A stretch of DNA of 64,000 bases from an uncultured Clostridia bacterium (GCA_934489015.1 CAKSSN010000004.1:84242-148241), one strand, 5' to 3'. Positions 17,203-26,587 are shown, counted from the first letter of the stretch. Program-made: numbers and translations. The notes: generated by a model not told the origin, from the sequence alone.

Positions 17203-18360
17203 ATGAAAATTACGAATGATATTAAATACATAGGCGTAAATGACCATGACATTGATTTATTTGAAGGTCAGTATATTGTTGAAAACGGTATGGCTTATAA
17301 CTCATATGTCATAATTGATGAAAAAATTGCGGTTATGGATACGGTTGATAAAAATTTCGGAGATGAATGGGAAAAAAATCTCAAAGCCGCACTCGGAGAG
17401 AGAACTCCGGACTATCTTATAGTTCAGCATATGGAGCCTGACCACTCGTCGAATATCACACGTTTTGCAGAGCTTTACCCGAACGCGCAGATTGTGGCTT
17501 CAGCAAAGGCTTTTGATATGATGAAAAGCTTTTTCGGAGATGATTATGCTGACAGACGCATTGTTATAAAAGAGGGCGACAGCCTTACGCTCGGCAAGCA
17601 CAAGCTTTCATTTATTGCGGCGCCGATGGTTCACTGGCCGGAGGTTATGGTAACCTATGACGCTTATGACAAGGTCCTTTTCTCGGCAGACGGATTTGGT
17701 AAATTCGGTGCGCTTGACGCTGACGAGGACTGGGCGTGCGAAGCACGCAGATACTATTTCGGCATTGTGGGAAAATACGGCATGCAGGTTCAGGCGCTTC
17801 TTAAAAAGGCGGCAGCTCTCGACATTAAAATAATCTGTCCGCTTCACGGCCCCGTGCTTTCCGAAAATCTCGGATATTACATTGATCTTTACAACACATG
17901 GTCATCATACGGCGTTGAATCGGACGGCGTTGTTATAGCATACACATCGGTATATGGAAACACAAAGGAAGCGGCACTTGCTCTTGCAGACAAGCTGACG
18001 GAAAAAGGCTGCGCAAAGGTTTCTGTTTCGGACCTTGCAAGATGCGACATGGCAGAAGCCGTTGAGGACGCTTTCAGATACGGTAAAATCGTGCTTGCGA
18101 CAACAACCTATAACGGTGACGTATTCCCGTTTATGAGAGAATTTATAAACGAGCTTACGGAGCGCGGCTTCAAAAACCGCTTTGTCGGATTTATAGAAAA
18201 CGGAAGCTGGGCGCCGACCGCTGCAAAGGTTATGACAAAAATGCTCGAAGGCTGCAAAAATCTCACCGTTGCAGAAACAACGGTACACATAAAGTCAGCC
18301 TTGAACAGCGAAAGCGAAAAGGCTTTGGACGCACTGGCAGACGAACTTTGCGGAGCATAA
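17203..18360 (+). CDS. FprA-type flavodiiron protein
   Basis: 385 residues, the usual length of class A flavodiiron proteins. The N-terminal metallo-beta-lactamase-like domain holds the diiron ligands: HMEPDH (HxExDH, near residue 80), APMVHWPEVM, SADGFGKFGALD and CPLHGPVL. The C-terminal flavodoxin domain starts near residue 250 with YTSVYGNTKEAA, the FMN phosphate loop. These cytoplasmic enzymes reduce O2 to water or NO to N2O in anaerobes, with electrons from rubredoxin or a similar donor. No rubredoxin gene adjoins. GGAGGAATTGAA precedes the ATG. Divergent from the Crp/Fnr regulator, its likely controller. Confidence 0.95.
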   Translation: MKITNDIKYIGVNDHDIDLFEGQYIVENGMAYNSYVIIDEKIAVMDTVDKNFGDEWEKNLKAALGERTPDYLIVQHMEPDHSSNITRFAELYPNAQIVASAKAFDMMKSFFGDDYADRRIVIKEGDSLTLGKHKLSFIAAPMVHWPEVMVTYDAYDKVLFSADGFGKFGALDADEDWACEARRYYFGIVGKYGMQVQALLKKAAALDIKIICPLHGPVLSENLGYYIDLYNTWSSYGVESDGVVIAYTSVYGNTKEAALALADKLTEKGCAKVSVSDLARCDMAEAVEDAFRYGKIVLATTTYNGDVFPFMREFINELTERGFKNRFVGFIENGSWAPTAAKVMTKMLEGCKNLTVAETTVHIKSALNSESEKALDALADELCGA

Positions 18361-18379
18361 AAATTCGGAATACAAAAAA

Positions 18380-18414
18380 GACAGCCAACGCGGATTTTGC
18401 GGAGGCTGTCTTTT
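18380..18414 (+). terminator. Terminator after the flavodiiron gene
   Basis: GACAGCC and GGCTGTC arms with inner CGC/GCG pairing, followed by TTTT, 20 bp after the stop codon. Confidence 0.75.
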
Positions 18415-18473
18415 AAATTTCAATTTTTAATCGTTTTTGTGTCCTTTTATACGATTTAATTGAATACAAGGTC

Positions 18474-18728
18474 TTATCTCAATTCCGGATATGTACCAAG
18501 CTTTTTAGCACATTCAGCGCATACGTTCTTTCCGCCGAATGTTATGAGGTTATCCGATGAATTACAGAATGTGCAGAACGGCTCATACTTTTTAAGAATG
18601 ATGCAGTCGTTATCTGTAAAAATTTCGATAGGATCTCCCTCTGATACGCCGAAGCATTTACGAAGCTCTTTAGGAATAACTATTCTTCCAAGCTCGTCAA
18701 CTTTTCTTACGATTCCCGTTGCCTTCAT
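18474..18728 (-). CDS. AbrB/SpoVT-type transition-state regulator with C-terminal zinc-ribbon Cys pairs
   Basis: 84 residues from ATG 18728 (AAAGGTGAT 6 nt upstream). The N-terminal swapped-hairpin AbrB domain, with VRKVDELGRIVIPKELR, binds DNA as a dimer or tetramer. The C-terminal part carries CTFC and CAEC (residues about 51-54 and 70-73), which can hold zinc as in many clostridial AbrB proteins. Such proteins repress post-exponential genes. A perfect promoter and a palindrome at its transcription start suggest autoregulation. Confidence 0.93.
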   Translation of the reverse strand: MKATGIVRKVDELGRIVIPKELRKCFGVSEGDPIEIFTDNDCIILKKYEPFCTFCNSSDNLITFGGKNVCAECAKKLGTYPELR

Positions 18729-18762
18729 GACAATCACCTTTCCTTTCAGATTGTGTTTTATA

Positions 18763-18781
18763 TATAAGCGTTCAGCTTATA
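18763..18781 (-). promoter_or_regulatory. Palindrome at the transcription start of the AbrB gene
   Basis: TATAAGC and GCTTATA with a 5-nt centre, located at about +1 to +18 of the predicted transcript. Either a leader hairpin or an autoregulatory operator. Confidence 0.4.
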
Positions 18782-18786
18782 AACAT

Positions 18787-18815
18787 ATTATAACATTATC
18801 CGACACATTTGTCAA
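18787..18815 (-). promoter_or_regulatory. Sigma-A promoter of the AbrB gene
   Basis: TTGACA, 17 bp, TATAAT on the minus strand. Confidence 0.8.
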
Positions 18816-18877
18816 TAGTTTTTTTCAAATTATTTAAAACGATGTAAGAAATTGTATTATTGCGACATATTATCAGG

Positions 18878-19453
18878 CTATATTTTTAGCAATATGCCGA
18901 TAAGAGCGGAAATTACTATAAAAATTATCGGATGTATTTGCGTTTTTCTCATCATAATCACCAATAAAATGAATATAATTATACTTCTTATGTCAAACAA
19001 ATCATAAAGCTTTCTTGTCTGCGAAAACAGCTCCGTATTAATAAGAGCTATTTTCATAACCTCATAAGCTGCCGCCGCGATAAGCCCCATAGACGCAGGC
19101 CGCAGTCCGTAAAGCGTATTTTTAACAACAGCGCTTTTTTTAAATTTTGCAAGTATGCCGGCAACAAAAATAATAATTATAACGCTCGGCAGAACAAAGC
19201 CTATCGTTGCCGCAAACATTCCGCCAATGCCGGCGGTTTTAAACCCGACATATGTTGACATATTAACGCCTATAGGTCCGGGCGTTGATTCGGAAACCGC
19301 TATTATATCCGCAAGCTCCGTTTTTGTAAACCACTGCGTTTTATCCGACAGCCGGCTTAAAAACGGAATTGCTGCCGCGCCTCCGCCTATCGCAAAAAGT
19401 CCGGTTTTAAAAAATTCATAAAAAAGCTTTAAAAGTATCATTTTTATAACCAT
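18878..19453 (-). CDS. chrA: Chromate transporter half protein (second of pair)
   Basis: About 191 residues with five or six membrane segments of the CHR (chromate ion transporter) family. The opening FYEFFKTGLFAIGGGAAAIPFL and the central PGPIGVNMSTYVGF are the conserved half-domain motifs. Short CHR proteins function as pairs encoded by adjacent genes; the partner is at 19654. The family exports chromate in some bacteria, but in many gut anaerobes the substrate is unknown. Start taken at ATG 19453 with GGAAAG just upstream. A 176-bp structured spacer separates it from its partner, which is unusual for such pairs. Confidence 0.87.
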   Translation of the reverse strand: MVIKMILLKLFYEFFKTGLFAIGGGAAAIPFLSRLSDKTQWFTKTELADIIAVSESTPGPIGVNMSTYVGFKTAGIGGMFAATIGFVLPSVIIIIFVAGILAKFKKSAVVKNTLYGLRPASMGLIAAAAYEVMKIALINTELFSQTRKLYDLFDIRSIIIFILLVIMMRKTQIHPIIFIVISALIGILLKI

Positions 19454-19482
19454 TACTTTCCGTGCTGTAAGGCACAAAATTT

Positions 19483-19661
19483 AAGTCTGAAAGAAAATTG
19501 TTCGCAAGTAGCTGCTTTGCAGCGAGCGGTTGAGCACGAGTCCAAATTCTTAATTTGGAAACGAGAGCCATGCAAAAGCGTTCTAAATCTTTGATTTAGG
19601 TAACGCCACTGCTCTGTACGCAAATTCAAAAGCTGCGCTATGGGCTCTTTTTTTCAGACTT
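19483..19661. repeat. Structured spacer with terminal inverted repeats between the chr genes
   Basis: About 179 bp bounded by perfect 10-bp inverted repeats (AAGTCTGAAA at 19483-19492, TTTCAGACTT at 19652-19661). The right one overlaps the stop codon of the upstream chr gene. Inside are three small hairpins: AGCTGC-ttt-GCAGC, CCAAATT-ctt-AATTTGG and CTAAATC-ttt-GATTTAG. It looks like a miniature inverted-repeat or palindromic dispersed element; no ORF is evident. Only one copy is clear in this window. Confidence 0.45.
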
Positions 19662-20202
19662 TCCCTCCGCCGAACACAACCGCCTTATATACCGCGCCCG
19701 AAATGCCCGATAAAACCACAAGTATAACAGGAGACAGGTCAGTCAGCACAGCAAGGAGAAAAACAGCCGCAAACAGTAAAAAAGTAAACGGGTCAACAAC
19801 AGAAGATTTTCGAAAGCCCAAAACGGCATTAAGTATCAACGCGCACACGCATATCCTTATCCCGGCAAATGCATGGCATACTACAGGCAAATCGCTGAAA
19901 ATCTGCAAAAAGGAAGCGATTATCCCGATAATAATTATGCTCGGAGTTATAAAGCCGAGCGTTGCCGCAGCAGCGCCCGCAATCCCCTTTCGCTTAAAAC
20001 CTATAAAGGTTGAAACATTTACCGCAATTGCACCCGGAGTGCACTGCCCGATTGCAAAATAATCGGCAACCTCCTCATTTGTTGCATAGCCGTATTTGTT
20101 TACAATATCGCGCTGTATGATCGGCAAAAGCGCATAACCGCCGCCGAAACATACCGCGCCCATTTTCATAAAAATCAGATAAAGCCTGATAAGCTCGCCC
20201 AT
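19654..20202 (-). CDS. chrA: Chromate transporter half protein (first of pair)
   Basis: About 182 residues, CHR family. Motifs FMKMGAVCFGGGYALLPII near the N-terminus and CTPGAIAVNVSTFIGFKRKG in the middle. About five membrane segments. Start chosen at ATG 20202 because TGGAG lies 6 nt before it; longer readings from 20214 or 20232 have no ribosome site. Forms a heterodimer with the downstream half protein by analogy with known short-chain CHR pairs. Transport substrate not determinable. Confidence 0.87.
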   Translation of the reverse strand: MGELIRLYLIFMKMGAVCFGGGYALLPIIQRDIVNKYGYATNEEVADYFAIGQCTPGAIAVNVSTFIGFKRKGIAGAAAATLGFITPSIIIIGIIASFLQIFSDLPVVCHAFAGIRICVCALILNAVLGFRKSSVVDPFTFLLFAAVFLLAVLTDLSPVILVVLSGISGAVYKAVVFGGGKV

Positions 20203-20297
20203 ATTAATCTCCATTCCGCCGCACAGCAGCACAAATTAAGCGCAAAAGACTGCAAAGGCTGCCTTTTTAAGAGGTAACGGCGCATTTTATAATCTAA

Positions 20298-20342
20298 GCC
20301 TCAAAAAGAGGCAAAATGTATACTTTCACGCTATCGCCTCTT
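20298..20342 (-). terminator. Probable terminator of the housekeeping run
   Basis: On the minus strand AAGAGGC pairs with a later GCCTCTT followed by further T. An overlapping alternative hairpin GCCTC-ttttt-GAGGC exists. Lies immediately after the stop of the methyltransferase gene. Confidence 0.5.
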
Positions 20343-21461
20343 TTACGGCCTGTCACCGAAATACTGATACAGATTACATTTTATCATTCCGTTATAAAGC
20401 TTTCTGCGCTTATTTGCCTTTTTTCCGAAATGCGCTTCAAAGTCATCGTCGGAGGATAAAATATATTCAGACCAGTAATTGTATTTTGAAAAAGCCTTTC
20501 CTATGCGCGAATAAAGCTCAAAGCATTCTCTTTTTTCACCAAGCCTCTCACCGTAAGGCGGATTGCATATAACTGCTCCGACCTCGCTTGTCGCTTTAAA
20601 GTCCGCAGCGTCGGAAACAAAAAAATTTATATTTTCAAAAACTCCGGCTCTTTTTGCGTTTTCCTCCGAAATTTTTATGCAGCGCGCGTCAATATCGCTT
20701 CCGTATATTTCAAGCGGAAGCTTTCTTTCATTTTCCTTTGCCTCGCGCCTTGCGTCCGCCCATATATTTTCAGGAATATACGGAAATTTTTCAGCCGCAA
20801 ATTCTCTTCCCGCTCCCGGCGCAATATTTCTTTTAAACATTGCCGCTTCTATCGGAATTGTACCCGAGCCGCAAAACAAATCCGCAAGCGGAGTTTCATA
20901 CTTCCAAAAGCTGATCATTACCATCGCTGCGGCAATCGTTTCACGCAGCGGCGCGAGATTTGCTTCCGTTCTGTAGCCGCGCTTATGAAGCGGCACACCG
21001 GAAGTATCTATCATAAGCGATACTCTGTCATTCATTATTGAAAATTGGATGCGCACCATAGCCTTGTCTTCAGGCAGACGCTCCATTTTATATTTTTCTC
21101 CGAGCCTTGAAGCGATCGCCTTTTTTATAATCGCCTGGCAGTCCGGAACGCTCGCAAGGCGCGACTTTTTCGAAAAGCCCTTAACAGGGAACGCACAGCC
21201 TAACGGAATAAACTCCTCCCATGCGACACTTTTTGTGTTTTCAAAAAGCTCCTCAAAGCTTTGCGCAGTAAAATCCGCCGTGCGGATTAAAACTCTCTCA
21301 CCGGTACGGATATTTATATTCGCCCTTGCAACAGCATCCGCTCCGCCGGAAAATATAACTCTGCCGTCCTCACATTTTGCATCATATCCCAGTCTTTTTG
21401 CCTCTCTTGCGCAAATGGACTCAATGCCCAAAAGCGTGGGAATAATCAGTTCATAGCTCAT
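20343..21461 (-). CDS. THUMP-domain class I SAM-dependent RNA methyltransferase (RlmL/YpsC type)
   Basis: 372 residues. The N-terminal THUMP-containing region (residues about 1-160) is followed by a Rossmann methyltransferase domain with DLFCGSGTIPIEAAM (SAM motif I) and NPPYGER (motif IV, NPPY, target base amino group). Size matches the single-domain Gram-positive proteins related to the N-terminal half of E. coli RlmL, which makes m2G in 23S rRNA. The start overlaps the rnr stop by 4 bp (ATGA). Confidence 0.9.
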   Translation of the reverse strand: MSYELIIPTLLGIESICAREAKRLGYDAKCEDGRVIFSGGADAVARANINIRTGERVLIRTADFTAQSFEELFENTKSVAWEEFIPLGCAFPVKGFSKKSRLASVPDCQAIIKKAIASRLGEKYKMERLPEDKAMVRIQFSIMNDRVSLMIDTSGVPLHKRGYRTEANLAPLRETIAAAMVMISFWKYETPLADLFCGSGTIPIEAAMFKRNIAPGAGREFAAEKFPYIPENIWADARREAKENERKLPLEIYGSDIDARCIKISEENAKRAGVFENINFFVSDAADFKATSEVGAVICNPPYGERLGEKRECFELYSRIGKAFSKYNYWSEYILSSDDDFEAHFGKKANKRRKLYNGMIKCNLYQYFGDRP

Positions 21462-23614
21462 TTTTTCCTCCGTTTTTTTCTGTTATCCGTAAATTTTGAA
21501 AGAAGCGTCCTCGACGCGTTCTCAGACAGTATAAAATCAATTGACCTGAGCGCCAAATCACACCTTACAACCATAACCGAAACGCTGTCGCCGACTGCAT
21601 ACCTTTTATTGCTCCTCTCGCCGACAAGCGCCTGCGCCGCTTCATCGCAAACAAAATAATCATCCGTCATATTTTCAAGACGTATCATGCCCTCAGCGCC
21701 GTTTTCAAGCTCAACAAACATACCGAAATTCGTAACGCCCGACACAACGCCGTCAAAATCACAGCCGATAAATTGCGACATATACACCGCTTTAAGCAGA
21801 TCGTCACAGTCACGCTCGCACAAATCCGCCGCCGTTTCCGTATCGCTCGAATGTTTCGCCGCCTTTACCGCAAATGCCTCGTCTACGGCGCCGCACCCGT
21901 CAAGCATATCTTTCAGCGCGCGGTGTACAACAAGGTCGGGATAACGCCTGATAGGCGAGGTGAAATGGCAATAATATTTTGCCGCCAGCCCGAAATGCCC
22001 CAGATTTTCTGCCCTGTACTCCGCTTTCATAAGGGAGCGCAGCATTGTTTTTGAAACAATTCTTTCATAAGGCGTGTTTCTCACCTTATTCAAAATCTGC
22101 TCAAATGCCTTTGGCTTTACCGGATTATCCTCATCAAATTTTCCCTTAACCTCAAGGCCGAACGGTCTTAAAAACGCCTGAAAGTTTAAAACCTTTTCTA
22201 CAGACGGCGGCTGATGAACGCGGTAAACAAACGGTATTTCGGCCCAGTATGCATACTCGGCAACCGTTTCATTTGCCGCAAGCATAAATTCTTCTATAAG
22301 CCTGTTTGACTCGCCGCGCTCAAGAGGGCGGATTTCCGTCGGCAGACCGTCAGAGCCCGTTATAATTTCGGTTTCCGGAAAATCAAAGTCAACCGCACCG
22401 CGCTCAAATCGCTTTTTTCTCAAAATTTTTGCAAGAGTGCGCATATTTTGCAAATCGTCATATATATCGGGATACTGCGCCTTAAGCTCATCGTCATTTT
22501 TAAAAAGCCTGTTCATATCTTCATAGGTAAGGCGTCTTGACGAGCGTATAACGCTCTTTGAAATCTGATTTTCAACTATCTTTCCGCTTTTGTCTATCTC
22601 CATAAAAACGGAAAGCGTAAGCCTGTCAACATTCGGATTTAACGAGCATACGCCGTTTGACAGCCGCTCCGGCAGCATAGGTATAACGCGGTCGGGTAAA
22701 TAAACGCTGTTTCCGCGCAGATATGCTTCGCTGTCAAGCGCGCTGCCGGGCGTTACATATTCGCTCACGTCGGCTATATGCACGCCGAGATAATAATTTC
22801 CGCCATCTAAAACATCAATGCTCACCGCATCGTCAAAGTCGCGCGCAAGAGCGCCGTCTATCGTGAAAATCTTCTTTTCTCTCAAATCGATCCTATCTTT
22901 GGATATATTTATATTTTCGCTTATTTTATCGGCTTCTTCAAGCGTTTTTTTATCAAACTCAGTTTTAATTTTATTGTTTATTAAAATTCCCTCGATATAG
23001 CTTGAAATTTCATCTGCTCTGCCGAGAATTTTTAAAACTCTGCCGTATACTCGCCTGTCGGGTGATACATTAAGCTCGCCGACAGCAACGCGCATTCCGA
23101 TATCCGCGCCCTCTGCGCACGCAAGTCTTATATAAATATCTCCCCAAAAACGCGGATCATCCGCTCTGAAAATAAAATGCTTTCCCTTTTTCGTATAAAT
23201 AACGCCGACAATTTTATTTTCCGCGCGCTTTAACACCCTTATAATGCTCGCTTCCGTGCGGCTTCCTCTGCCGCTTTTATGCTGCGCAAGAACGGTATCT
23301 CCGTTAAGAGCGCTGCCCATATCCGCACTGCTCACATAAATATCCTCGCCGTCATCACGGACGATAAAGCCGAATTTGCCGCTCGGATGGCAGCGCAGCA
23401 CTCCGCTGTAGCGCTGTCCCTTAGCGTTTGCCGGGAAATACCTTCCCTTTTTGCCGCGAATAATTTTGCCCTCGCCCTCAAGCTCGGATAAAATGCTCTC
23501 AAGCTCCGAAAAATCATTTTTCGGCACGTCAAGCATTACCGCAATTTCGTCAATCCTCAGCGGTATATAATTTTTTGACTGTAAATATGAAAGTACCTTT
23601 TCTTTTCTGTCCAT
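21458..23614 (-). CDS. rnr: Ribonuclease R
   Basis: 718 residues in the usual domain order: winged helix (1-55), two OB/cold-shock domains (about 65-230), RNB catalytic domain (about 245-580) and S1 domain (about 620-700), with a basic tail (NRKKRRKK). The active-site block LARDFDDAVSIDV carries the metal-binding aspartates; HIADVSEYV, RRLTYEDMN and HFTSPIRRYPDL are family motifs. It is a processive 3'-5' exoribonuclease that degrades structured RNA. It sits in a long minus-strand run and overlaps the next gene, so is probably co-translated. Confidence 0.96.
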   Translation of the reverse strand: MDRKEKVLSYLQSKNYIPLRIDEIAVMLDVPKNDFSELESILSELEGEGKIIRGKKGRYFPANAKGQRYSGVLRCHPSGKFGFIVRDDGEDIYVSSADMGSALNGDTVLAQHKSGRGSRTEASIIRVLKRAENKIVGVIYTKKGKHFIFRADDPRFWGDIYIRLACAEGADIGMRVAVGELNVSPDRRVYGRVLKILGRADEISSYIEGILINNKIKTEFDKKTLEEADKISENINISKDRIDLREKKIFTIDGALARDFDDAVSIDVLDGGNYYLGVHIADVSEYVTPGSALDSEAYLRGNSVYLPDRVIPMLPERLSNGVCSLNPNVDRLTLSVFMEIDKSGKIVENQISKSVIRSSRRLTYEDMNRLFKNDDELKAQYPDIYDDLQNMRTLAKILRKKRFERGAVDFDFPETEIITGSDGLPTEIRPLERGESNRLIEEFMLAANETVAEYAYWAEIPFVYRVHQPPSVEKVLNFQAFLRPFGLEVKGKFDEDNPVKPKAFEQILNKVRNTPYERIVSKTMLRSLMKAEYRAENLGHFGLAAKYYCHFTSPIRRYPDLVVHRALKDMLDGCGAVDEAFAVKAAKHSSDTETAADLCERDCDDLLKAVYMSQFIGCDFDGVVSGVTNFGMFVELENGAEGMIRLENMTDDYFVCDEAAQALVGERSNKRYAVGDSVSVMVVRCDLALRSIDFILSENASRTLLSKFTDNRKKRRKK

Positions 23615-23644
23615 TAAAATTCCTCTCGGCGCGGTGCGCCCATT

Positions 23645-24169
23645 TTATGATAAATAAAGCCAAAACCCGAAAAATCCCATAACAAAGCTGAAAATAAGCA
23701 ATTGAACAATCAGCATTACCATAACTCCTACGGTAAATTTCGGTTTAAGCGTTTTATGATGATATACCTTCATTCCGATAAATCCGCCCAAAGCTCCGCC
23801 CCAGAAGCAGCGCGACAGTAGCTTTTTTTCGCTAATTCGGTCATATTTTCTGCTTCTTTTCGGCAAATTATCCTTTGGCGGCTGCTGCTTTGCCTTCTTC
23901 TTGTCAAGCCCGAAGAGCCTGAAAGCAGACACATTTATACATATAATATAAATAATCACTATAGCGGCAAGTCCGCCGCTTACAAAATGCTCCTGAAGGA
24001 TTTTGGATTTTGACGGAAGTATGGGTATATTTATGCTTTCGAGAAACGCACTTATTTTTGTGTACGCCGACGAAACTATCATATAAAGTCCCCAAAGCGC
24101 AGCAGAAAAAAGCTCGCCCAAAAACGCTCCGAACGCCTTAACCTCGTTTAAAAAATCTCCGCCGTTCAC
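23645..24169 (-). CDS. DUF1294-family membrane protein with N-terminal extension
   Basis: 174 residues; GTG start at 24169 with GGGAGG upstream. The C-terminal part (about 105-170) is the DUF1294 signature: two membrane helices and the loop FWGGALGGFIGMKVYHHKTL. An N-terminal extension (about 1-70) includes one or two further hydrophobic stretches, and a basic linker KKKAKQQPPKDNLPKRSRK lies between. Many DUF1294 proteins are only about 90 residues, so this is a long version. Function of the family is unknown. Lies between mutS2 and rnr in the same run. Confidence 0.78.
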   Translation of the reverse strand: MNGGDFLNEVKAFGAFLGELFSAALWGLYMIVSSAYTKISAFLESINIPILPSKSKILQEHFVSGGLAAIVIIYIICINVSAFRLFGLDKKKAKQQPPKDNLPKRSRKYDRISEKKLLSRCFWGGALGGFIGMKVYHHKTLKPKFTVGVMVMLIVQLLIFSFVMGFFGFWLYLS

Positions 24170-24205
24170 TGAAAATCCCTCCCTTTGAGCCTCTCCTTTG
24201 TAAGC

Positions 24206-26587
24206 CTACAGCTCCACAACGGTAACGCCGTTTTCTCCCTCGCCGTATCTGCCGTTGCGATAGCTTTTAACTCGCTTGTTTCTTCTCAGATAATCCTGAA
24301 TTTGCTTCCTTAGTATGCCGCTGCCCTTACCGTGAATAATTGTAACCGTTGAAACTCCCGCAAGGCAGCAATCGTCCAAAAATTTACTTACATTATCTAA
24401 TGCCTCTTCCGAGTTCTGACCTCTTACGTCAAGCTCGGTAGACGCGCTTTTTGTTTTCGATTCAAAGGAACGCACGCTTCTCATGTATTTATCGGCAAGC
24501 TCCTTTGACTCATTCTTCTCCGCTTTTCGCAAGTTCGTGATATGAACGTCCATTTTAATTATTCCTGCCTGAACTCTTACAACTCCGTTTTTGTCAGGCT
24601 CCTTTAAAACGGTAGCCTCCTGGTTCATATCAACTATTTTAACGGTTGTTCCCGGTTTTAAATCCTTCGGCGGATCGACAAATGTGCGCTTCGGCTTTGA
24701 AGCGTTTTTCATTTTTTTGTCGATTGAGTCCTCTTTCTTTTTAAGGTCACACTTAAGACCCTGAATTTTTTCATCCTTATCCGCACGGCCGTTTTTCTTC
24801 ATTTTTTCAAGCTCGCGGATTATTCTGTTCGCCTCGTCCCTCGCGTCCATCACAATTATTTTTGCCTCACGCGCGGCGTTATCGAGAATTTTACTCTTGC
24901 TTTCCTTGAATTTTTTGCGTTCGTCTTCAAGCTCGCGGCGCATTTTCGCAAGCTCCGCTTTAAGCTCCTCAGCCGTTTCGCTTTCACGTCTGGCCTTTTC
25001 TCTGCTTATTTCAAGGTCTGTTATAACATCCTCAAAATGCACGCTCTCATCGGTTAAAAGCTCATTTGCCCTGTCTATTACGCGGCTGTCAAGACCAAGC
25101 CGCTTTGAAATCGCAAACGCATTTGATTTTCCCGGAACGCCTATAAGCAGGCGGTAAGTCGGCTTAAGCGACTCAACATCAAACTCGCATGAAGCATTTT
25201 CAACGCCCTTTGTTGACAGCGCAAAAAGCTTAAGCTCGCTGTAATGAGTTGTTGCTATAGTTTTTACATTTCTTTTTCTTAAAAACTCAAGAACGGCTAT
25301 TGCAAGAGCCGCACCCTCCGTCGGGTCTGTTCCGGCTCCGAGCTCATCGAAAAGCGCAAGAGAGCCCGGCGTGCAGCTTTCAAGTATCGAAACGATATTA
25401 ACCATATGCGACGAAAAAGTCGACAAACTCTGCTCAATTGACTGCTCATCCCCTATATCCGCAAATACATTTTCAAAAACAGCCATGCTGCTGCCCTCGC
25501 TTGCCGGGATATGAAGCCCTGCGGCAGTCATAAGCGCAAACAAGCCGACAGTTTTAAGCGTTACCGTTTTACCGCCGGTATTCGGGCCTGTCACAACAAG
25601 CGTATCGAATTTTTCTCCGAGATAAATATCGTTTGCAACAACCTTTTCCTTATCTATAAACGGGTGGCGCGCACGCTTTAGCTCCACAATTCCGTCAGAA
25701 TTAAGATGCGGCTCATTTCCGTCCAAATCAAGCGAAAACGCTGCCTTGCAAAACCAAAAGTCAAGGTCGCAGACAATGCGGTAGTTTACAAAAAGCGTAT
25801 GTCCGCACTGCCCGACAAGCTCCGACAGCTCAAAGAGTATGCGCTCTATTTCGCGCTCCTCTTTACCCTTTAAATCGCGAATTTCATTATTTGACTGAAC
25901 AACGCTCATAGGCTCTATAAAAAGAGTTGCGCCGCTCGCTGACGTGTCGTGAACAATTCCGGCAACCTCCTGCCTGTATTCGCTTCTTACGGGAATAACA
26001 AACCTATCGTTTCTTACGCTTACAAGAGCGTCCTGGAGATATTTTTTATAGTGCGTGCTTTTTATCATGGAATTAAGGCTTTCGCGGATTTTCGCATTAA
26101 GCGATTTTATCCGTCTGCGTATAGCCGCAAGCTCTGCGGACGCATCGTCCGCTATTTCCTCCTCCGACAAAATGCACGAGTTTATTTTGTCCTCTGTCTG
26201 CTTTGATGTAATTATTCTGTCCGCTGCGTCCTTTAAAACGCTTCCCGAATTAAAATCCGCAAGATACGATTTCATTCGGCGCGATATATACAAAAGCCTT
26301 GATATTTTAAGAAGCTCGCCGCAGCTTAGGCAGCCGCCCATTTCAACTCTCTTAACGCTTGCGGACGGATCCTCCGCCGCAAGATTAACCGGCGGCGCGC
26401 CGAATTTCAGGCTGCACGAAACAGCCTCGCTCGTTTGAGCAAGCCGCCTCGAAACTTCTTCTATATCCGCCGACGGCTCAAGCGAAAGTATTGTTTTCTT
26501 TACGCTCTCGCTTTCGGTGTATGAAGCAAGCCTTTCAAGGAGCTTGTCAAACTCAAGCACCCTATATGTTTTATTTTGAAATTTCAT
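24206..26587 (-). CDS. mutS2: Endonuclease MutS2
   Basis: 793 residues, the normal length. MutS-like core and lever (1-300), ATPase with Walker A GPNTGGKT near residue 335 and DELGAGTDPTEGAALA (Walker B region), a coiled coil (about 510-620, Lys/Glu rich), a KOW-like segment, and a C-terminal Smr nuclease domain with LDVRGQNSEEAL and IIHGKGSG. MutS2 limits recombination in some bacteria and rescues collided ribosomes in Bacillus. It directly follows engB. No mutL is nearby, in keeping with a role outside mismatch repair. Confidence 0.95.
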   Translation of the reverse strand: MKFQNKTYRVLEFDKLLERLASYTESESVKKTILSLEPSADIEEVSRRLAQTSEAVSCSLKFGAPPVNLAAEDPSASVKRVEMGGCLSCGELLKISRLLYISRRMKSYLADFNSGSVLKDAADRIITSKQTEDKINSCILSEEEIADDASAELAAIRRRIKSLNAKIRESLNSMIKSTHYKKYLQDALVSVRNDRFVIPVRSEYRQEVAGIVHDTSASGATLFIEPMSVVQSNNEIRDLKGKEEREIERILFELSELVGQCGHTLFVNYRIVCDLDFWFCKAAFSLDLDGNEPHLNSDGIVELKRARHPFIDKEKVVANDIYLGEKFDTLVVTGPNTGGKTVTLKTVGLFALMTAAGLHIPASEGSSMAVFENVFADIGDEQSIEQSLSTFSSHMVNIVSILESCTPGSLALFDELGAGTDPTEGAALAIAVLEFLRKRNVKTIATTHYSELKLFALSTKGVENASCEFDVESLKPTYRLLIGVPGKSNAFAISKRLGLDSRVIDRANELLTDESVHFEDVITDLEISREKARRESETAEELKAELAKMRRELEDERKKFKESKSKILDNAAREAKIIVMDARDEANRIIRELEKMKKNGRADKDEKIQGLKCDLKKKEDSIDKKMKNASKPKRTFVDPPKDLKPGTTVKIVDMNQEATVLKEPDKNGVVRVQAGIIKMDVHITNLRKAEKNESKELADKYMRSVRSFESKTKSASTELDVRGQNSEEALDNVSKFLDDCCLAGVSTVTIIHGKGSGILRKQIQDYLRRNKRVKSYRNGRYGEGENGVTVVEL

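Noticed and set aside
18437..18446. A third TGTCC box of the island operator
   Set aside because: Only one copy, no 11-bp partner and no correctly placed -10; it lies in a terminator region of the flavodiiron gene.
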